A stretch of 53,546 bases of DNA. Source: G963674665 sp964609625 (lineage in GTDB: Bacteria; Desulfobacterota; Desulfovibrionia; Desulfovibrionales; Desulfovibrionaceae). A program made the translations under genes and the position numbers. Under the pieces are notes generated by a model, which made no database searches, was not told the DNA's origin, and was given only the letters and a program-made list of their open reading frames with translations. Below are positions 26,267 through 34,807 of the stretch, in pieces. The stretch lies in the NCBI GenBank assembly GCA_964609625.1, contig CAZSRS010000029.1, positions 1-53,546 on the forward strand, read 5' to 3'. Numbering within the stretch: the first letter of the stretch is position 1; each line of letters opens with the position of its first letter.

Positions 26267-27379
26267 TTAGAGCAAATCCGCCACATCGTGACAGGGGTAG
26301 TTCAGGCTTTCGCCCACTGCGGAGCAGGTCACCTTGCCCTCGTAGACGTTGACGCCCTTGGCCAGTGCCAGGTCCTCGCTCACGGCCTTGCTCAGGCCCT
26401 TGTCGGCGATGGCCCGGGCGTAAGGCAACGTGACGTTGGTCAGAGCATAGGTGGATGTGCAGGCCACTTCGCCAGGGATGTTGGCCACGCAGTAGTGCAC
26501 CACACCGTCAACCACATAGACCGGATCCTGATGCGAGGTAGGGTGGCTGGTCTCGAAGCATCCGCCCTGATCGATGGCCACGTCCACCACCACGGAGCCG
26601 GGGCGCATGGTCTTGATCATCTCGCGGCTCACCAGCCAGGGCGCGCGGGCACCGGGGATGAGCACCGAACCGATGACCAGGTCCGACTCCTGGACCAGCT
26701 GGGCGATGTTGTCCAGATTGGACATCACGGTGGTGATGCCGTTGCCGAAGATGTCGTCCAGGTAGGCCAGGCGGTTGTGGTTGATGTCCAGAATGTAGAC
26801 CGCGGCGCCGAGGCCCACGGCGATCTTCGCCGCGTTGGAGCCCACCACGCCACCGCCGATGATGGTCACCACGCCGCGCCGCACGCCGGGCACGCCACCC
26901 AGGAGCACACCGCGCCCCCCATGGGACTTGCCCAGGTAGGTGGCGCCCACCTGGGTGGCCATGCGACCGGCCACTTCACTCATGGGTGTGAGCAGGGGCA
27001 GGGAGCCGTCCGCCAACTGGATGGTCTCGTAAGCCACGCCAATGACGCCCTGGTCGAGCAGAGCCTTGGTAAGCTCCGCCGCGGGGGCCAGGTGCAAGTA
27101 GGTAAAGAGGATCTGCCCCTTGCGCATCAGGGGATACTCCTGGGGCAGGGGCTCCTTGACCTTGATGATCATCTCGGCCTGCTTCCAGATCTCCTCCGCG
27201 GTGTCCACGATGGTAGCACCGGCCTTGACATAGGCCTCGTCAGGGACGCCGCTGCCGAGCCCGGCGCCCTTCTGGATAAGCACCGAGTGTCCGCTCTTGA
27301 CCAGGGTGGCCACGCCCGAGGGCACAAGGCCCACGCGGTATTCGCTGTTCTTGATCTCTGTGGGGGTACCAATGCGCAT
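26267..27379 (-). CDS. ald: Alanine dehydrogenase
   Basis: 370 residues. NAD-dependent interconversion of alanine with pyruvate and ammonia. Catalytic K75, H96 and D270 match the numbering of the well-studied mycobacterial enzyme. The NAD fold has IIGGGVVGSNAAKIAVGLGA (about 174-193). Only 27 bases separate it from the lrp-type gene, so it is co-transcribed with its probable regulator. RBS GGAGG before the ATG at 27379. Confidence 0.97.
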   Translation of the reverse strand: MRIGTPTEIKNSEYRVGLVPSGVATLVKSGHSVLIQKGAGLGSGVPDEAYVKAGATIVDTAEEIWKQAEMIIKVKEPLPQEYPLMRKGQILFTYLHLAPAAELTKALLDQGVIGVAYETIQLADGSLPLLTPMSEVAGRMATQVGATYLGKSHGGRGVLLGGVPGVRRGVVTIIGGGVVGSNAAKIAVGLGAAVYILDINHNRLAYLDDIFGNGITTVMSNLDNIAQLVQESDLVIGSVLIPGARAPWLVSREMIKTMRPGSVVVDVAIDQGGCFETSHPTSHQDPVYVVDGVVHYCVANIPGEVACTSTYALTNVTLPYARAIADKGLSKAVSEDLALAKGVNVYEGKVTCSAVGESLNYPCHDVADLL

Positions 27380-27406
27380 GACTGCCTCCGCTGTGCTGAA
27401 GATATG

Positions 27407-27898
27407 CTACGGTGAAAGGAAGCGTTTGCGCACACCCCTGGGCAGGAGCGTCCACTTACGCCTTGCCTTCATGACTATGAACGATTCGCTGGAACTCACG
27501 CCTCCGACCTTGGAGAGGTCTTCGTGCAGGAAACGATAGAGGTCGGCGACCTCGTCGGACAGTGCCACCTCCACCACGATGTCGTAGCGCCCCGTGACTA
27601 CGGCGGCCCAGGTGACGTTTTCCAGACCGGAGATTTCTTCCAGCTTGGTGTCGAGTTCCTCGTGGCTCTGCAGGGTCAGGCAGACCATGGCCAGAGTCAA
27701 GCCGCGGACTCTGAAGGGATCCACCAATCCAGCCACACGCAGGGCACCCTTGGAGAGCAGACCGCGCAGCCGGCCGCGCACCGTGGGTGCCGTGATGCCC
27801 AGGCGCTGGGCTGCCTGGGCCACGGAGACAAGGCCGTCCTCACTGTAAATTGCGGCCAGTCGCCGATCCTGGGCGTCGAGTTCGAGTTTTTCGGACAT
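27407..27898 (-). CDS. Lrp/AsnC family transcriptional regulator
   Basis: 163 residues. N-terminal helix-turn-helix (VSVAQAAQRLGITAPTVRGRLRGLLSKG) and C-terminal AsnC/RAM ligand-binding domain (VTWAAVVTGRYDIVVEVALSDEVADLYRFL). Such proteins bind amino acids and form octamers. Transcribed into ald 27 bases later, it is the likely regulator of alanine metabolism. The AT-rich 17-bp dyad at 27954-27970 is a probable operator in its own promoter. Confidence 0.93.
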   Translation of the reverse strand: MSEKLELDAQDRRLAAIYSEDGLVSVAQAAQRLGITAPTVRGRLRGLLSKGALRVAGLVDPFRVRGLTLAMVCLTLQSHEELDTKLEEISGLENVTWAAVVTGRYDIVVEVALSDEVADLYRFLHEDLSKVGGVSSSESFIVMKARRKWTLLPRGVRKRFLSP

Positions 27899-27941
27899 GG
27901 TTCCTGAAATGCCTTGCTGAAATATCGAACGAGGTGAACCT

Positions 27942-27970
27942 ATTTTTTCCTATTTGAAAAATTTTGTCAA
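27942..27970 (-). promoter_or_regulatory. Promoter of the lrp-ald operon
   Basis: Minus-strand TTGACA (27970-27965), 17-base spacer, AAAAAT (27947-27942). Perfect -35 and 4 of 6 at -10, embedded in the AT-rich spacer between divergent genes. Confidence 0.55.
27954..27970. promoter_or_regulatory. 17-bp AT-rich dyad, probable Lrp-type operator
   Basis: TTGAAAAATTTTGTCAA is a near-perfect dyad: seven of the eight base pairs around the central base match. It resembles known Lrp-type sites in length and AT richness. It covers the -35 of the lrp-ald promoter and overlaps the candidate rimO promoter, so it could control both. Confidence 0.5.
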
Positions 27971-27989
27971 GATTTTTTTCCGATACAAT
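27962..27989 (+). promoter_or_regulatory. Candidate promoter of rimO
   Basis: TTTTGT (27962-27967), 16-base spacer, TACAAT (27984-27989). Strong -10, weak -35. Overlaps the dyad at 27954-27970. Confidence 0.4.
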
Positions 27990-28048
27990 GGCCCCGAACA
28001 CGGCTCGCGGCACTGGCGCCGCAGCCAGGGAAAAGGTACAAGGCCGGC

Positions 28049-29329
28049 ATGAAACGCACACGAATACATGCCCTGAGCCTGGGCTGCCCCAAGAACCGCG
28101 TGGACACCGAGCGCCTGCTGGGTGCGCTCCCCGGCGGGGTGGAACTGGTGGACACCCCCGAAGATGCGCGGGTGGTCCTGGTGAACACCTGCGCCTTCAT
28201 CGGCCCGGCCGTGGAAGAGTCCGTGACAGCCATCCTCGAGCTGGCCCAGGATCTACGCCACGCCGTACGCCGGCCGCTCTTCGTGGTGGCGGGCTGTCTG
28301 CCGGCCCGCTATGGCGAGGAATTGCAACGGGAGCTTCCGGAGGTGGATCTCTGGCTACAACCAGGCGAGGTCGCCCCCTTCGTGCAGGCCCTGGCGGCGG
28401 AAGACGAGGTTGCAGGACGGGTGCCGAGTACCCCACAAAGCTACGGCTACCTGAAGATCGGCGAAGGCTGCGACCACGCCTGCCGCTACTGCATCATCCC
28501 CAAATTGCGGGGACGGCTACGCTCGGAGGACGACGCGGTCATCGAGCGCGAAGCCAGGCAACTCCTGGAGCGCGGCGCCAAAGAACTGATCCTGGTGGCT
28601 CAGGACGTGGCTGCCCACGGCACGGATAGGGGCGATGCCTCGGGCCTGATCCGGCTGCTGGAGCGGCTGCTCCCCTTGCCCGGACTGCACTGGCTGCGTC
28701 TGTTGTATCTCTACCCAGCCGGAATCACCGACGAACTGCTGACATTTCTCAAGGCTGCAGGCCCCCCCTTCGTGCCATATTTCGACATCCCCTTGCAGCA
28801 CGTGCATCCGGAAGTACTTCGCCGTATGCACCGCCCGGCCCAGGCTCCGGCTGAGGAGATCGTGGCCCGCGTGCGCAAGGTCTTTCCCCAAGCAGCCCTG
28901 CGTACCTCGCTCATCGTGGGCTTTCCAGGCGAGACCGACGGCCAGTTCCAGACCCTTTACGATTTCGTGGCCACGCAGCACTTGCAACATGTGGGCGTGT
29001 TCCCCTTTTACGCCGAGGAGGGCACCGCCGCGGCGATCATGCCGGATCAGGTGGAGGAACGCGTCAAACAGGAGCGCCGCGAGGCGATCATGGAGCTGCA
29101 ACGCGAGATCAGCCGGGAGCTGCTGGAGGAGCGCATCGGGGAGCGCCTGGAAGTGCTTGTGGACGCCCCCCACGAGGAGTGGCCGGGCTTGCACCTGGGG
29201 CGGGTCTGGTTCCAGGCACCCGAGGCCGACGGCGCGACCTACGTCAGCGGCCCCGGCGTCCGCCCCGGCGTCCTGGTGGAGGCGGAGATCGTGGAAACAG
29301 AGGACTACGACCTCTCGGCCCTGGCCTGA
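28049..29329 (+). CDS. rimO: Ribosomal protein S12 methylthiotransferase RimO
   Basis: 426 residues. Radical-SAM enzyme that methylthiolates an aspartate of ribosomal protein S12. Two [4Fe-4S] clusters: the UPF0004 set C13, C48, C83 and the radical-SAM triad C141, C145, C148 (CDHACRYC). C-terminal TRAM domain follows. ALSLGCPKNRVDTE at the start is the RimO rather than MiaB flavour. Divergent from the lrp gene, convergent with the hybrid kinase; ends 40 bases before the kinase stop. Confidence 0.95.
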   Translation: MKRTRIHALSLGCPKNRVDTERLLGALPGGVELVDTPEDARVVLVNTCAFIGPAVEESVTAILELAQDLRHAVRRPLFVVAGCLPARYGEELQRELPEVDLWLQPGEVAPFVQALAAEDEVAGRVPSTPQSYGYLKIGEGCDHACRYCIIPKLRGRLRSEDDAVIEREARQLLERGAKELILVAQDVAAHGTDRGDASGLIRLLERLLPLPGLHWLRLLYLYPAGITDELLTFLKAAGPPFVPYFDIPLQHVHPEVLRRMHRPAQAPAEEIVARVRKVFPQAALRTSLIVGFPGETDGQFQTLYDFVATQHLQHVGVFPFYAEEGTAAAIMPDQVEERVKQERREAIMELQREISRELLEERIGERLEVLVDAPHEEWPGLHLGRVWFQAPEADGATYVSGPGVRPGVLVEAEIVETEDYDLSALA

Positions 29330-29368
29330 GGAGGGAGAAGGGACCGAGACCTAAGGCCTCGGGCGGGT

Positions 29369-32300
29369 CTACGCGGCATTGCCCAGCATTTCCTCGAGAT
29401 CCAAGGCAGCGACTCTTTCCAGCTCGATCCGCAGTGCGTCGAGGAGTTCCGGGGCACGGTTAAGCTCCCTGTCCCTGCCGGCCTGCTCCACTTGCAAGGC
29501 CAGATTCCAGCAATTCACCGCGCCCAGCACGCCGCAGGTGTTCTTGATGAAGTGTCCGAGCTGGAACACCTCCTCCGGGCTGCCTCCGCCCTGGTCGAGC
29601 TGCGCATCGATCCGCTCCACGATCTCCGGCATCTGCTGCAAGAAAACCTGCCACAGCTCCTGATAAAGCTCCTTATCGTGGCCGATCTTTTCCATGGCCG
29701 CGCGCAGGTCCAGCATCTCCCGCAACTCTTCCGCCTTGTCCAGCTCGAGGTCTCCGCGATCCTGCCCCACGCTGCCCAGCAGAGCGGCCACCTCGGCGAA
29801 GTCGATGGGCTTGGTCACGAAATGGTTCATGCCGGCTTCCATACACTTCTGGCGAAAGGACGACAGGGCGTGGGCGGTCATGGCAATGACCGGGATTCCT
29901 CTGTTATCCTCGCCGGCAGCGCCGGAGCGGATGTGCCGCGTCGTGGTGATGCCGTCCATGACGGGCATTTCCACGTCCATGAGCACCACGTCGAAGGGCT
30001 CCCTGGCCAGCATGTCCAGGGCTCCCTGTCCGTCGGAGGCAACGGCCACACTGTGCCCCAGGCGATGCAGCAAGGCCTTGGCCAGCTTGACGTTCATGGG
30101 GTTGTCCTCGGCCAGCAGCACCCGCAGGGGTTCGTAGCGCCGACGGAGTTCGTCCAGGGATTCGCCGGCACCCTCGGCCTGTTCCAGCAGGTTGCGATCG
30201 CCGGGGGCGAAGGGGATCCGGAAATGGAAGGCCGAACCTCGCCCCTCTTCGCTTTCCAGCCAGATTTCGCCGCCCATGAGTTCGATGAGCTGCCTGGTGA
30301 TGGCCAGTCCCAGGCCTGTGCCGCCGTAGCGTCTGGAAATGCTCGCATCGCTCTGCCGGAAAGGTTCGAAGATCACCTCCCGCTTGTCTTCCGGGATGCC
30401 CGGCCCGGTGTCGTACACGGTGAAGAGCATGAAGTGTCGGCCCTGGGAGTCCAGCTGTTCCGGCACGGACTGTACGGTGACACCCACCTCGCCGTCGGTG
30501 GTGAACTTCACGGCGTTACCCACCAGGTTCATCAGAATCTGCCGCAACCGCCCCTGGTCTCCGATAACGTACCTGGGGCATTCTCTGTCGATACGCAACT
30601 TGAAGCGCAGTCCCTTGTTCCAGGCCTGCACACGAAGGATCCGCGTCACCCCGGAAACCGCCTTGGGCAGGGAGAAGTGCTCCTGCCGAATATCCAGGGC
30701 ACGGGCCTCGACCTTGGCGAAATCCAGGATGTCCTCGATGATGGCCAACAGGCTGCGACCGGCCTCCTCCACGGTCTTGAGGTGGTCGCGCTGCTCCGGC
30801 GTCAGTCTGGTCTGCAAGGTCAGGGCCGTCAGCCCAATGACGGAGTTCATGGGTGTACGGATCTCGTGGCTCATCTTGGCCAGGAATTCGCTCTTGGCCT
30901 GGTTGGCTTCTTCTGCCGCCTCCTTGGCTCTGCGCAATTCCGCTTCCACGGCCCTGAGTTCACTCACGTCCATGAGGCATTGGATGTAGCCCCAGACCGA
31001 TCCCCTGTCGTCAAGCACCGGGGCGAAGTAGTTCATGTGCGGACCGCCGAACAGTTCCTCTTCCACGCGGGAGGCGGGCCGAATGCTGACGCCCGAACGC
31101 CCCGTCTCCTGCCCCACCAGACATTCGGGGCAGCGGTAATCCATGTTGTAGAGCACCTCGTGGCACGGCCTGCCGATGACCTCCTCGCGGCTTTTACCGA
31201 TGGCGGCCAGGAGCCTGTCACTGATGTCCATGAGTCGATACTCGCTGTCGATGACGTGCACATGGCCGGGGATGGCGTCGAACATGGCCCTGAGTTGATG
31301 ATGCATGCCCTGCAATTCCCTGGTGCGATTCTCCACGCGTTGTTCCAGGGTGCGTTTCTGCTCGGCGATGATTTCGTTGCGCTCCCGCAGCTTGCGCAGG
31401 GAGTCTTGCAGTTCGGCGGCCATGGAGCGGAAGGACCCTTCGAGCCGGTTCACTTCGTGGATGTGCGTGGCCCCGGCGGACTCCAACCGCTCTCCACGCG
31501 CCAAGGCGTCGGCGTTACGACTCAATGACTCCAGGGGGGCGGCGATACGATGGGCCATGGACACGCCCAGACCCAGGGCCAGGAGCATGGAAATGCCGAT
31601 GCTCAGCAACGTGCGCCGTGTGTTGGCCTCGATGCGCCCCATGAAATCTGCTTCGGGCACTGCCACTGCCAGCAGCCAATCCAGCCCCATGTCGTCGTGG
31701 TAGGAGGCGACTTGCAGAAATTGGGGGACGCCGTCGATCTCGAAGCGCAGCAATCGCTCTCCCTGCAATCCCGCGAGCCCGCCGGGCAGGGCCTCCATGA
31801 CCCGGGCCGCGGCCGCCACCCTGGGCAGTCCCGTGTCCCTGGCCTTGATGCGCACGAAGGCACCCTGCTCCTCGCGCAGCAGGACCGCCGAGAGGGTGTC
31901 CGGCAAAATGCTGGAGGCGGCCAGGAGATCGCCATTGCGCTCCATGAGGAAGACCTCCCCACGGGTGCCGACCTTCATGTCCCGCAGGAAGTCATGGATC
32001 TGGGTGAGCACGTAGTCCACACCGAACACGCCCTGGAGTTCGCCCGCTTCATTATAATGGGGCAAAGTCGCGGTCACGGCCAAGTCCTTGATCACGAAAT
32101 GGCGGTACACCGGAGACCAGACAGCCTTGCCGGCCTCCACGCCCGCCTGGTACCAGGGGCGGGTCCTGGGATCGTAGTTCTTGAACACAGAGGTGCGCTC
32201 GAGGGCGTCACCAAGGGGGGATACGGTGAAATAGTGCGAATCGCCCTCCGTGGATACACCCGCGCGCACCAATTCGATGGAACCGTCGGGCATGCGTCGC

Positions 32301-32683
32301 GCTCCGTAGAATTCTCCGGATGTGGTGCCGAAAAAACTGTAGGCTATGGTGGGGAAGCCCTTGAGCATGGCGTGGAAATAGCGCTGGAAATTGCGCGGAG
32401 CATCCAGGTCCAACAGACCGGCCTGTAGGGACAGCTCGTTGATCTCGTTGACTCTTCTTGGAGGATGCAGATACTCGGCCAGCTGGTGCTCCACGCGGGA
32501 CAGGACCTCGGTACGCAGCTGATGGGCCACGTCGTTCACCGCGATACGGCTGTTGTGCAGGGAGAACCAGGCCACCAGAGCGGTGGAGCCCAGTACCAGC
32601 AAGGCAATGGGCAGGAGCAGCAGCCAGCGCAGGGGCAGATACAGCTTTTTTGAAAAACCAGGGAAATCGGCGGGAGTTGTCAT
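29369..32683 (-). CDS. Hybrid histidine kinase: Cache-HAMP-PAS-HisKA-HATPase-REC-HPt
   Basis: 1104 residues in one polypeptide. TM1 (about 16-40), periplasmic double-Cache-like sensor (about 45-355, with DPRTRPWYQAG), TM2 (about 358-377), HAMP (about 378-430), coiled coil, PAS (about 463-580) with a CPEC pair (518-521), HisKA with H606 (SHEIRTP), HATPase (about 705-830), receiver with D903, and HPt with H1044 (GHFIKNT). The full His-Asp-His chain is present, so the phosphate must leave to a separate response regulator; none is adjacent. The periplasmic Cache module suggests a small-molecule ligand. Alternative starts ATG 32701 and GTG 32710 add a few residues. 45 bases after the Nudix gene. 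Confidence 0.95.
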   Translation of the reverse strand: MTTPADFPGFSKKLYLPLRWLLLLPIALLVLGSTALVAWFSLHNSRIAVNDVAHQLRTEVLSRVEHQLAEYLHPPRRVNEINELSLQAGLLDLDAPRNFQRYFHAMLKGFPTIAYSFFGTTSGEFYGARRMPDGSIELVRAGVSTEGDSHYFTVSPLGDALERTSVFKNYDPRTRPWYQAGVEAGKAVWSPVYRHFVIKDLAVTATLPHYNEAGELQGVFGVDYVLTQIHDFLRDMKVGTRGEVFLMERNGDLLAASSILPDTLSAVLLREEQGAFVRIKARDTGLPRVAAAARVMEALPGGLAGLQGERLLRFEIDGVPQFLQVASYHDDMGLDWLLAVAVPEADFMGRIEANTRRTLLSIGISMLLALGLGVSMAHRIAAPLESLSRNADALARGERLESAGATHIHEVNRLEGSFRSMAAELQDSLRKLRERNEIIAEQKRTLEQRVENRTRELQGMHHQLRAMFDAIPGHVHVIDSEYRLMDISDRLLAAIGKSREEVIGRPCHEVLYNMDYRCPECLVGQETGRSGVSIRPASRVEEELFGGPHMNYFAPVLDDRGSVWGYIQCLMDVSELRAVEAELRRAKEAAEEANQAKSEFLAKMSHEIRTPMNSVIGLTALTLQTRLTPEQRDHLKTVEEAGRSLLAIIEDILDFAKVEARALDIRQEHFSLPKAVSGVTRILRVQAWNKGLRFKLRIDRECPRYVIGDQGRLRQILMNLVGNAVKFTTDGEVGVTVQSVPEQLDSQGRHFMLFTVYDTGPGIPEDKREVIFEPFRQSDASISRRYGGTGLGLAITRQLIELMGGEIWLESEEGRGSAFHFRIPFAPGDRNLLEQAEGAGESLDELRRRYEPLRVLLAEDNPMNVKLAKALLHRLGHSVAVASDGQGALDMLAREPFDVVLMDVEMPVMDGITTTRHIRSGAAGEDNRGIPVIAMTAHALSSFRQKCMEAGMNHFVTKPIDFAEVAALLGSVGQDRGDLELDKAEELREMLDLRAAMEKIGHDKELYQELWQVFLQQMPEIVERIDAQLDQGGGSPEEVFQLGHFIKNTCGVLGAVNCWNLALQVEQAGRDRELNRAPELLDALRIELERVAALDLEEMLGNAA

Positions 32684-32728
32684 GGTCTCGGCCTGGAACA
32701 TTGTTTCCACATCAGTCCGTTGCCCCGC

Positions 32729-33361
32729 TCAATCAAAACACGGCCGCGCGCAGGGGTCGGCCAGCGCGGCGCGCAGGTCGTCGATGTGGCGCTGCTCCGT
32801 CCGTGGTGGGGACAGCTCCGGCAGTTCACCGAAATCGAAAAATGCAGCGGCCGCGGTCTCGTCGCTGGAGCGCGGCGCTCCCGAAAGGTAATCGCAGAGG
32901 AAAACGATCTTGTAGGCGTGGAAAAACTCCATGGGGCGCCCCCTGCGGTTGGCGTCGTACACACCCACGATTCTGCTGGGGCGCGCCACGATGCCGCTCT
33001 CTTCCAGTACCTCCCTGGCCACCATTTCCGAGGGGGTCTCGCCCACGTCGGCCCATCCACCAGGCAATGTCCAACGCATGTCCATGCGCTCTTGCACCAG
33101 AAGCAGCCGCCCCTCGTGGACAACGGCCCCGCGCACGTCCACCTTGACGGTGGCGTAGCCGGGTTGAGCCAGGAAGGGCCGGAGCATCTCGGCCTTTTCC
33201 AGCTCGGTGTGTCGGGCCACGATCTCCGCGGCCAGTCCCATGATTTGGCCGTAGTTGATGCGGTCGTAGTGCCCTGTGGTGAGTTGCAGCCCGGTCTGGC
33301 CGATGGCCTGGAGTCGCTGGGCCAGGTCGAGCCAGGAGAGGAAATCGTTGTCGTCGTTCAT
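32729..33361 (-). CDS. Nudix hydrolase
   Basis: 210 residues. Nudix box GGWADVGETPSEMVAREVLEESGI (about residues 101-124) follows the GX5EX7REUXEEXGU rule. An N-terminal helical region of about 65 residues precedes the Nudix fold, as in ADP-ribose/nucleoside diphosphate-X hydrolases of the two-domain type. Substrate not predictable. ATG at 33361 is favoured by GGAA spacing; ATG at 33367 is two residues longer. Same strand as the hybrid kinase, which starts 45 bases downstream. Confidence 0.92.
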   Translation of the reverse strand: MNDDNDFLSWLDLAQRLQAIGQTGLQLTTGHYDRINYGQIMGLAAEIVARHTELEKAEMLRPFLAQPGYATVKVDVRGAVVHEGRLLLVQERMDMRWTLPGGWADVGETPSEMVAREVLEESGIVARPSRIVGVYDANRRGRPMEFFHAYKIVFLCDYLSGAPRSSDETAAAAFFDFGELPELSPPRTEQRHIDDLRAALADPCARPCFD

Positions 33362-33416
33362 GTCCATGTTTCCGTTGACGCAGGATGCTGTTGGGGATTC
33401 TGTAGACTGTAGGGCA

Positions 33417-33445
33417 TTGGCAGGGAGTTGTCGAGTCTGTATAAA
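33417..33445 (+). promoter_or_regulatory. Candidate aldolase promoter P1
   Basis: TTGGCA, 17-base spacer, TATAAA (33440-33445). Both elements match well, giving a leader of about 135 bases to the aldolase ATG. Confidence 0.5.
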
Positions 33446-33499
33446 TGCCGACTGCCCACAGTTGTTGCTCTTTCCCGCGCGCTTTTGCTGGCACGCAGG

Positions 33500-33528
33500 T
33501 TTGCATCGCCTGCTGATCGTGCTATGGT
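33500..33528 (+). promoter_or_regulatory. Candidate aldolase promoter P2 with extended -10
   Basis: TTTGCA, 17-base spacer, TATGGT (33523-33528) preceded by TGC, giving an extended -10 element. Nearer to the gene than P1; the two could be used under different conditions. Confidence 0.45.
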
Positions 33529-33587
33529 AAGCTTGTTTCCACTCCGGACAGGCTTTATTGTGAAATGTTTAACAAAGGACCTGCGCC

Positions 33588-34637
33588 ATGACAGACATAG
33601 CCGCTCTCCTTGGCAACGAGGCCGAGTCGTTGTTGCAACATTCCTGCAAAACCATTCCAGCGTCCCATTTGCATCTGCCGGGACCAGACTTCATCGAGCG
33701 CGTGCACCTGACGTCCGACCGCCCCGTGCCGGTGCTGCGCAACCTGCAGACCATCTTCAATACCGGGCGTCTGGCCCGCACGGGCTACGTTTCCATCCTG
33801 CCCGTGGACCAGGGCGTGGAGCACACGGCCGGGGCTTCCTTCGCGCCCAACCCCCTGTACTTCGACCCGGAGAACATCCTGCGCTTGGCCCTGGAGGGGG
33901 GGTGCAACGCCGTGGCCTGCACCCTGGGCGCTCTGGGCTCGGTTGCCCGCAGATACGCCCACCGCGTGCCCTTCATCCTCAAGCTGAACCACAACGAGCT
34001 GCTGACCTACCCCAACAAGTACGACCAGATCCTGTTCGCCTCGGTGCAGCAGGCCTTTGACATGGGCTGCGTGGCCGTGGGCGCCACCATCTATTTCGGC
34101 TCGGAGCAGAGCAACCGCCAGATCCAGGAAATCGGCGAGGCCTTCAGCTTTGCCCACGAACTGGGGCTGGTGACCATCCTCTGGGCCTACCTGCGCCACG
34201 CGGCCTTCAAGAAGGACGGCGTGGACCACCACGTCAGTGCGGATCTCACGGGCCAGGCCAATTACCTCTCCGCCACCCTGCAGGCCGACATCATCAAGCA
34301 GAAGCAGGCCCAGAACAACGGCGGCTTCACGGCCATCGGTTTCGGCAAGACCCACCCCGGCATGTACGACGACCTTTGCAGCGAGCACCCCATCGACCTC
34401 ACGCGCTACCAGGTACTCAATTGCTTCAACGGCCGGGCCGGACTGATCAACTCCGGCGGCGGTTCCGGGCAGAACGACCTCGCCCAGGCCGTACGCACCG
34501 CCGTGATCAACAAGCGCGCCGGCGGTATGGGCATGATCTCGGGGCGCAAGGCCTTCCAAAAATCCATCCGCGACGGCGCCCAACTGCTGCACGCCATCCA
34601 GGACGTGTACCTGGACGAGAACGTGACCATTGCCTAG
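33588..34637 (+). CDS. Class I fructose-bisphosphate aldolase (DhnA/FbaB type)
   Basis: 349 residues. Schiff-base aldolase of the archaeal/bacterial DhnA family, interconverting fructose 1,6-bisphosphate with triose phosphates. Family signs: TGYVSILPVDQGVEHTAGASF near the N-terminus, FILKLNHNELLTYPNKYDQ, AVGATIYFGSEQS and the phosphate-binding GRAGLINSGGGSGQND and MGMISGRKAFQK near the C-terminus. ATG at 33588 follows AAAGGA. The gene stands alone with two candidate promoters. A gluconeogenic role would fit an anaerobe; not shown by sequence. Confidence 0.93.
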   Translation: MTDIAALLGNEAESLLQHSCKTIPASHLHLPGPDFIERVHLTSDRPVPVLRNLQTIFNTGRLARTGYVSILPVDQGVEHTAGASFAPNPLYFDPENILRLALEGGCNAVACTLGALGSVARRYAHRVPFILKLNHNELLTYPNKYDQILFASVQQAFDMGCVAVGATIYFGSEQSNRQIQEIGEAFSFAHELGLVTILWAYLRHAAFKKDGVDHHVSADLTGQANYLSATLQADIIKQKQAQNNGGFTAIGFGKTHPGMYDDLCSEHPIDLTRYQVLNCFNGRAGLINSGGGSGQNDLAQAVRTAVINKRAGGMGMISGRKAFQKSIRDGAQLLHAIQDVYLDENVTIA

Positions 34638-34673
34638 AAAGTTGGCCCACATTTTGCTTTCAATTATTTGCAC

Positions 34674-34704
34674 CCAGGGGCGGGGCAGACTTGACCGCCC
34701 CTGG
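34674..34704 (+). terminator. Hairpin after the aldolase gene
   Basis: CCAGGGGCGG and CCGCCCCTGG form a perfect 10-bp stem with an 11-base loop, 37 bases after the aldolase stop. There is no U run downstream, so it may need a factor or act as a 3'-end stabiliser. Confidence 0.5.
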
Positions 34705-34724
34705 CGCTGATTGCAGATACGGGG

Positions 34725-34753
34725 TTGACCGGCGGAAATGCAACATTTATGTT
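34725..34753 (+). promoter_or_regulatory. Promoter of the orphan hicB gene
   Basis: TTGACC (34725-34730), exact 17-base spacer, TATGTT (34748-34753). RNA would start near 34760, about 30 bases before the hicB ATG. The -10 is inside the palindrome at 34741-34754. Confidence 0.6.
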
Positions 34754-34754
34754 G
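34741..34754 (+). promoter_or_regulatory. Palindromic operator over the hicB -10 element
   Basis: CAACAT-TT-ATGTTG is a perfect 6-bp inverted repeat with a 2-base centre, and it covers the -10 hexamer. HicB proteins with a C-terminal HTH repress their own operon by binding sites of this kind, so this is probably an autoregulatory operator. Confidence 0.55.
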
Positions 34755-34759
34755 TGCGT

Positions 34760-34807
34760 ATGAACGCCCAGGAATTGAAGAGGAGCCAATGCTGGCATAC
34801 CGCGTGA
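34760..34807 (+). pseudogene. Possible hicA remnant (16-codon stub)
   Basis: ATG AAC GCC CAG GAA TTG AAG encodes MNAQELK, which resembles the start of HicA toxins (typically MNxxELIK...). After seven codons the frame runs into the hicB ribosome site and stops at 34807. In hicAB loci the toxin gene lies directly upstream of hicB at this spot. An internal deletion of hicA is inferred; chance similarity is possible because only seven residues are compared. Confidence 0.3.

Noticed and set aside
29492..31528. 678-codon plus-strand open frame
   Set aside because: Antisense of the hybrid histidine kinase, whose domains are all recognisable.
34760..34807. Functional leader peptide for hicB
   Set aside because: No regulatory codon run or attenuator is visible; the hicA-remnant reading fits position and start better, though with low confidence.
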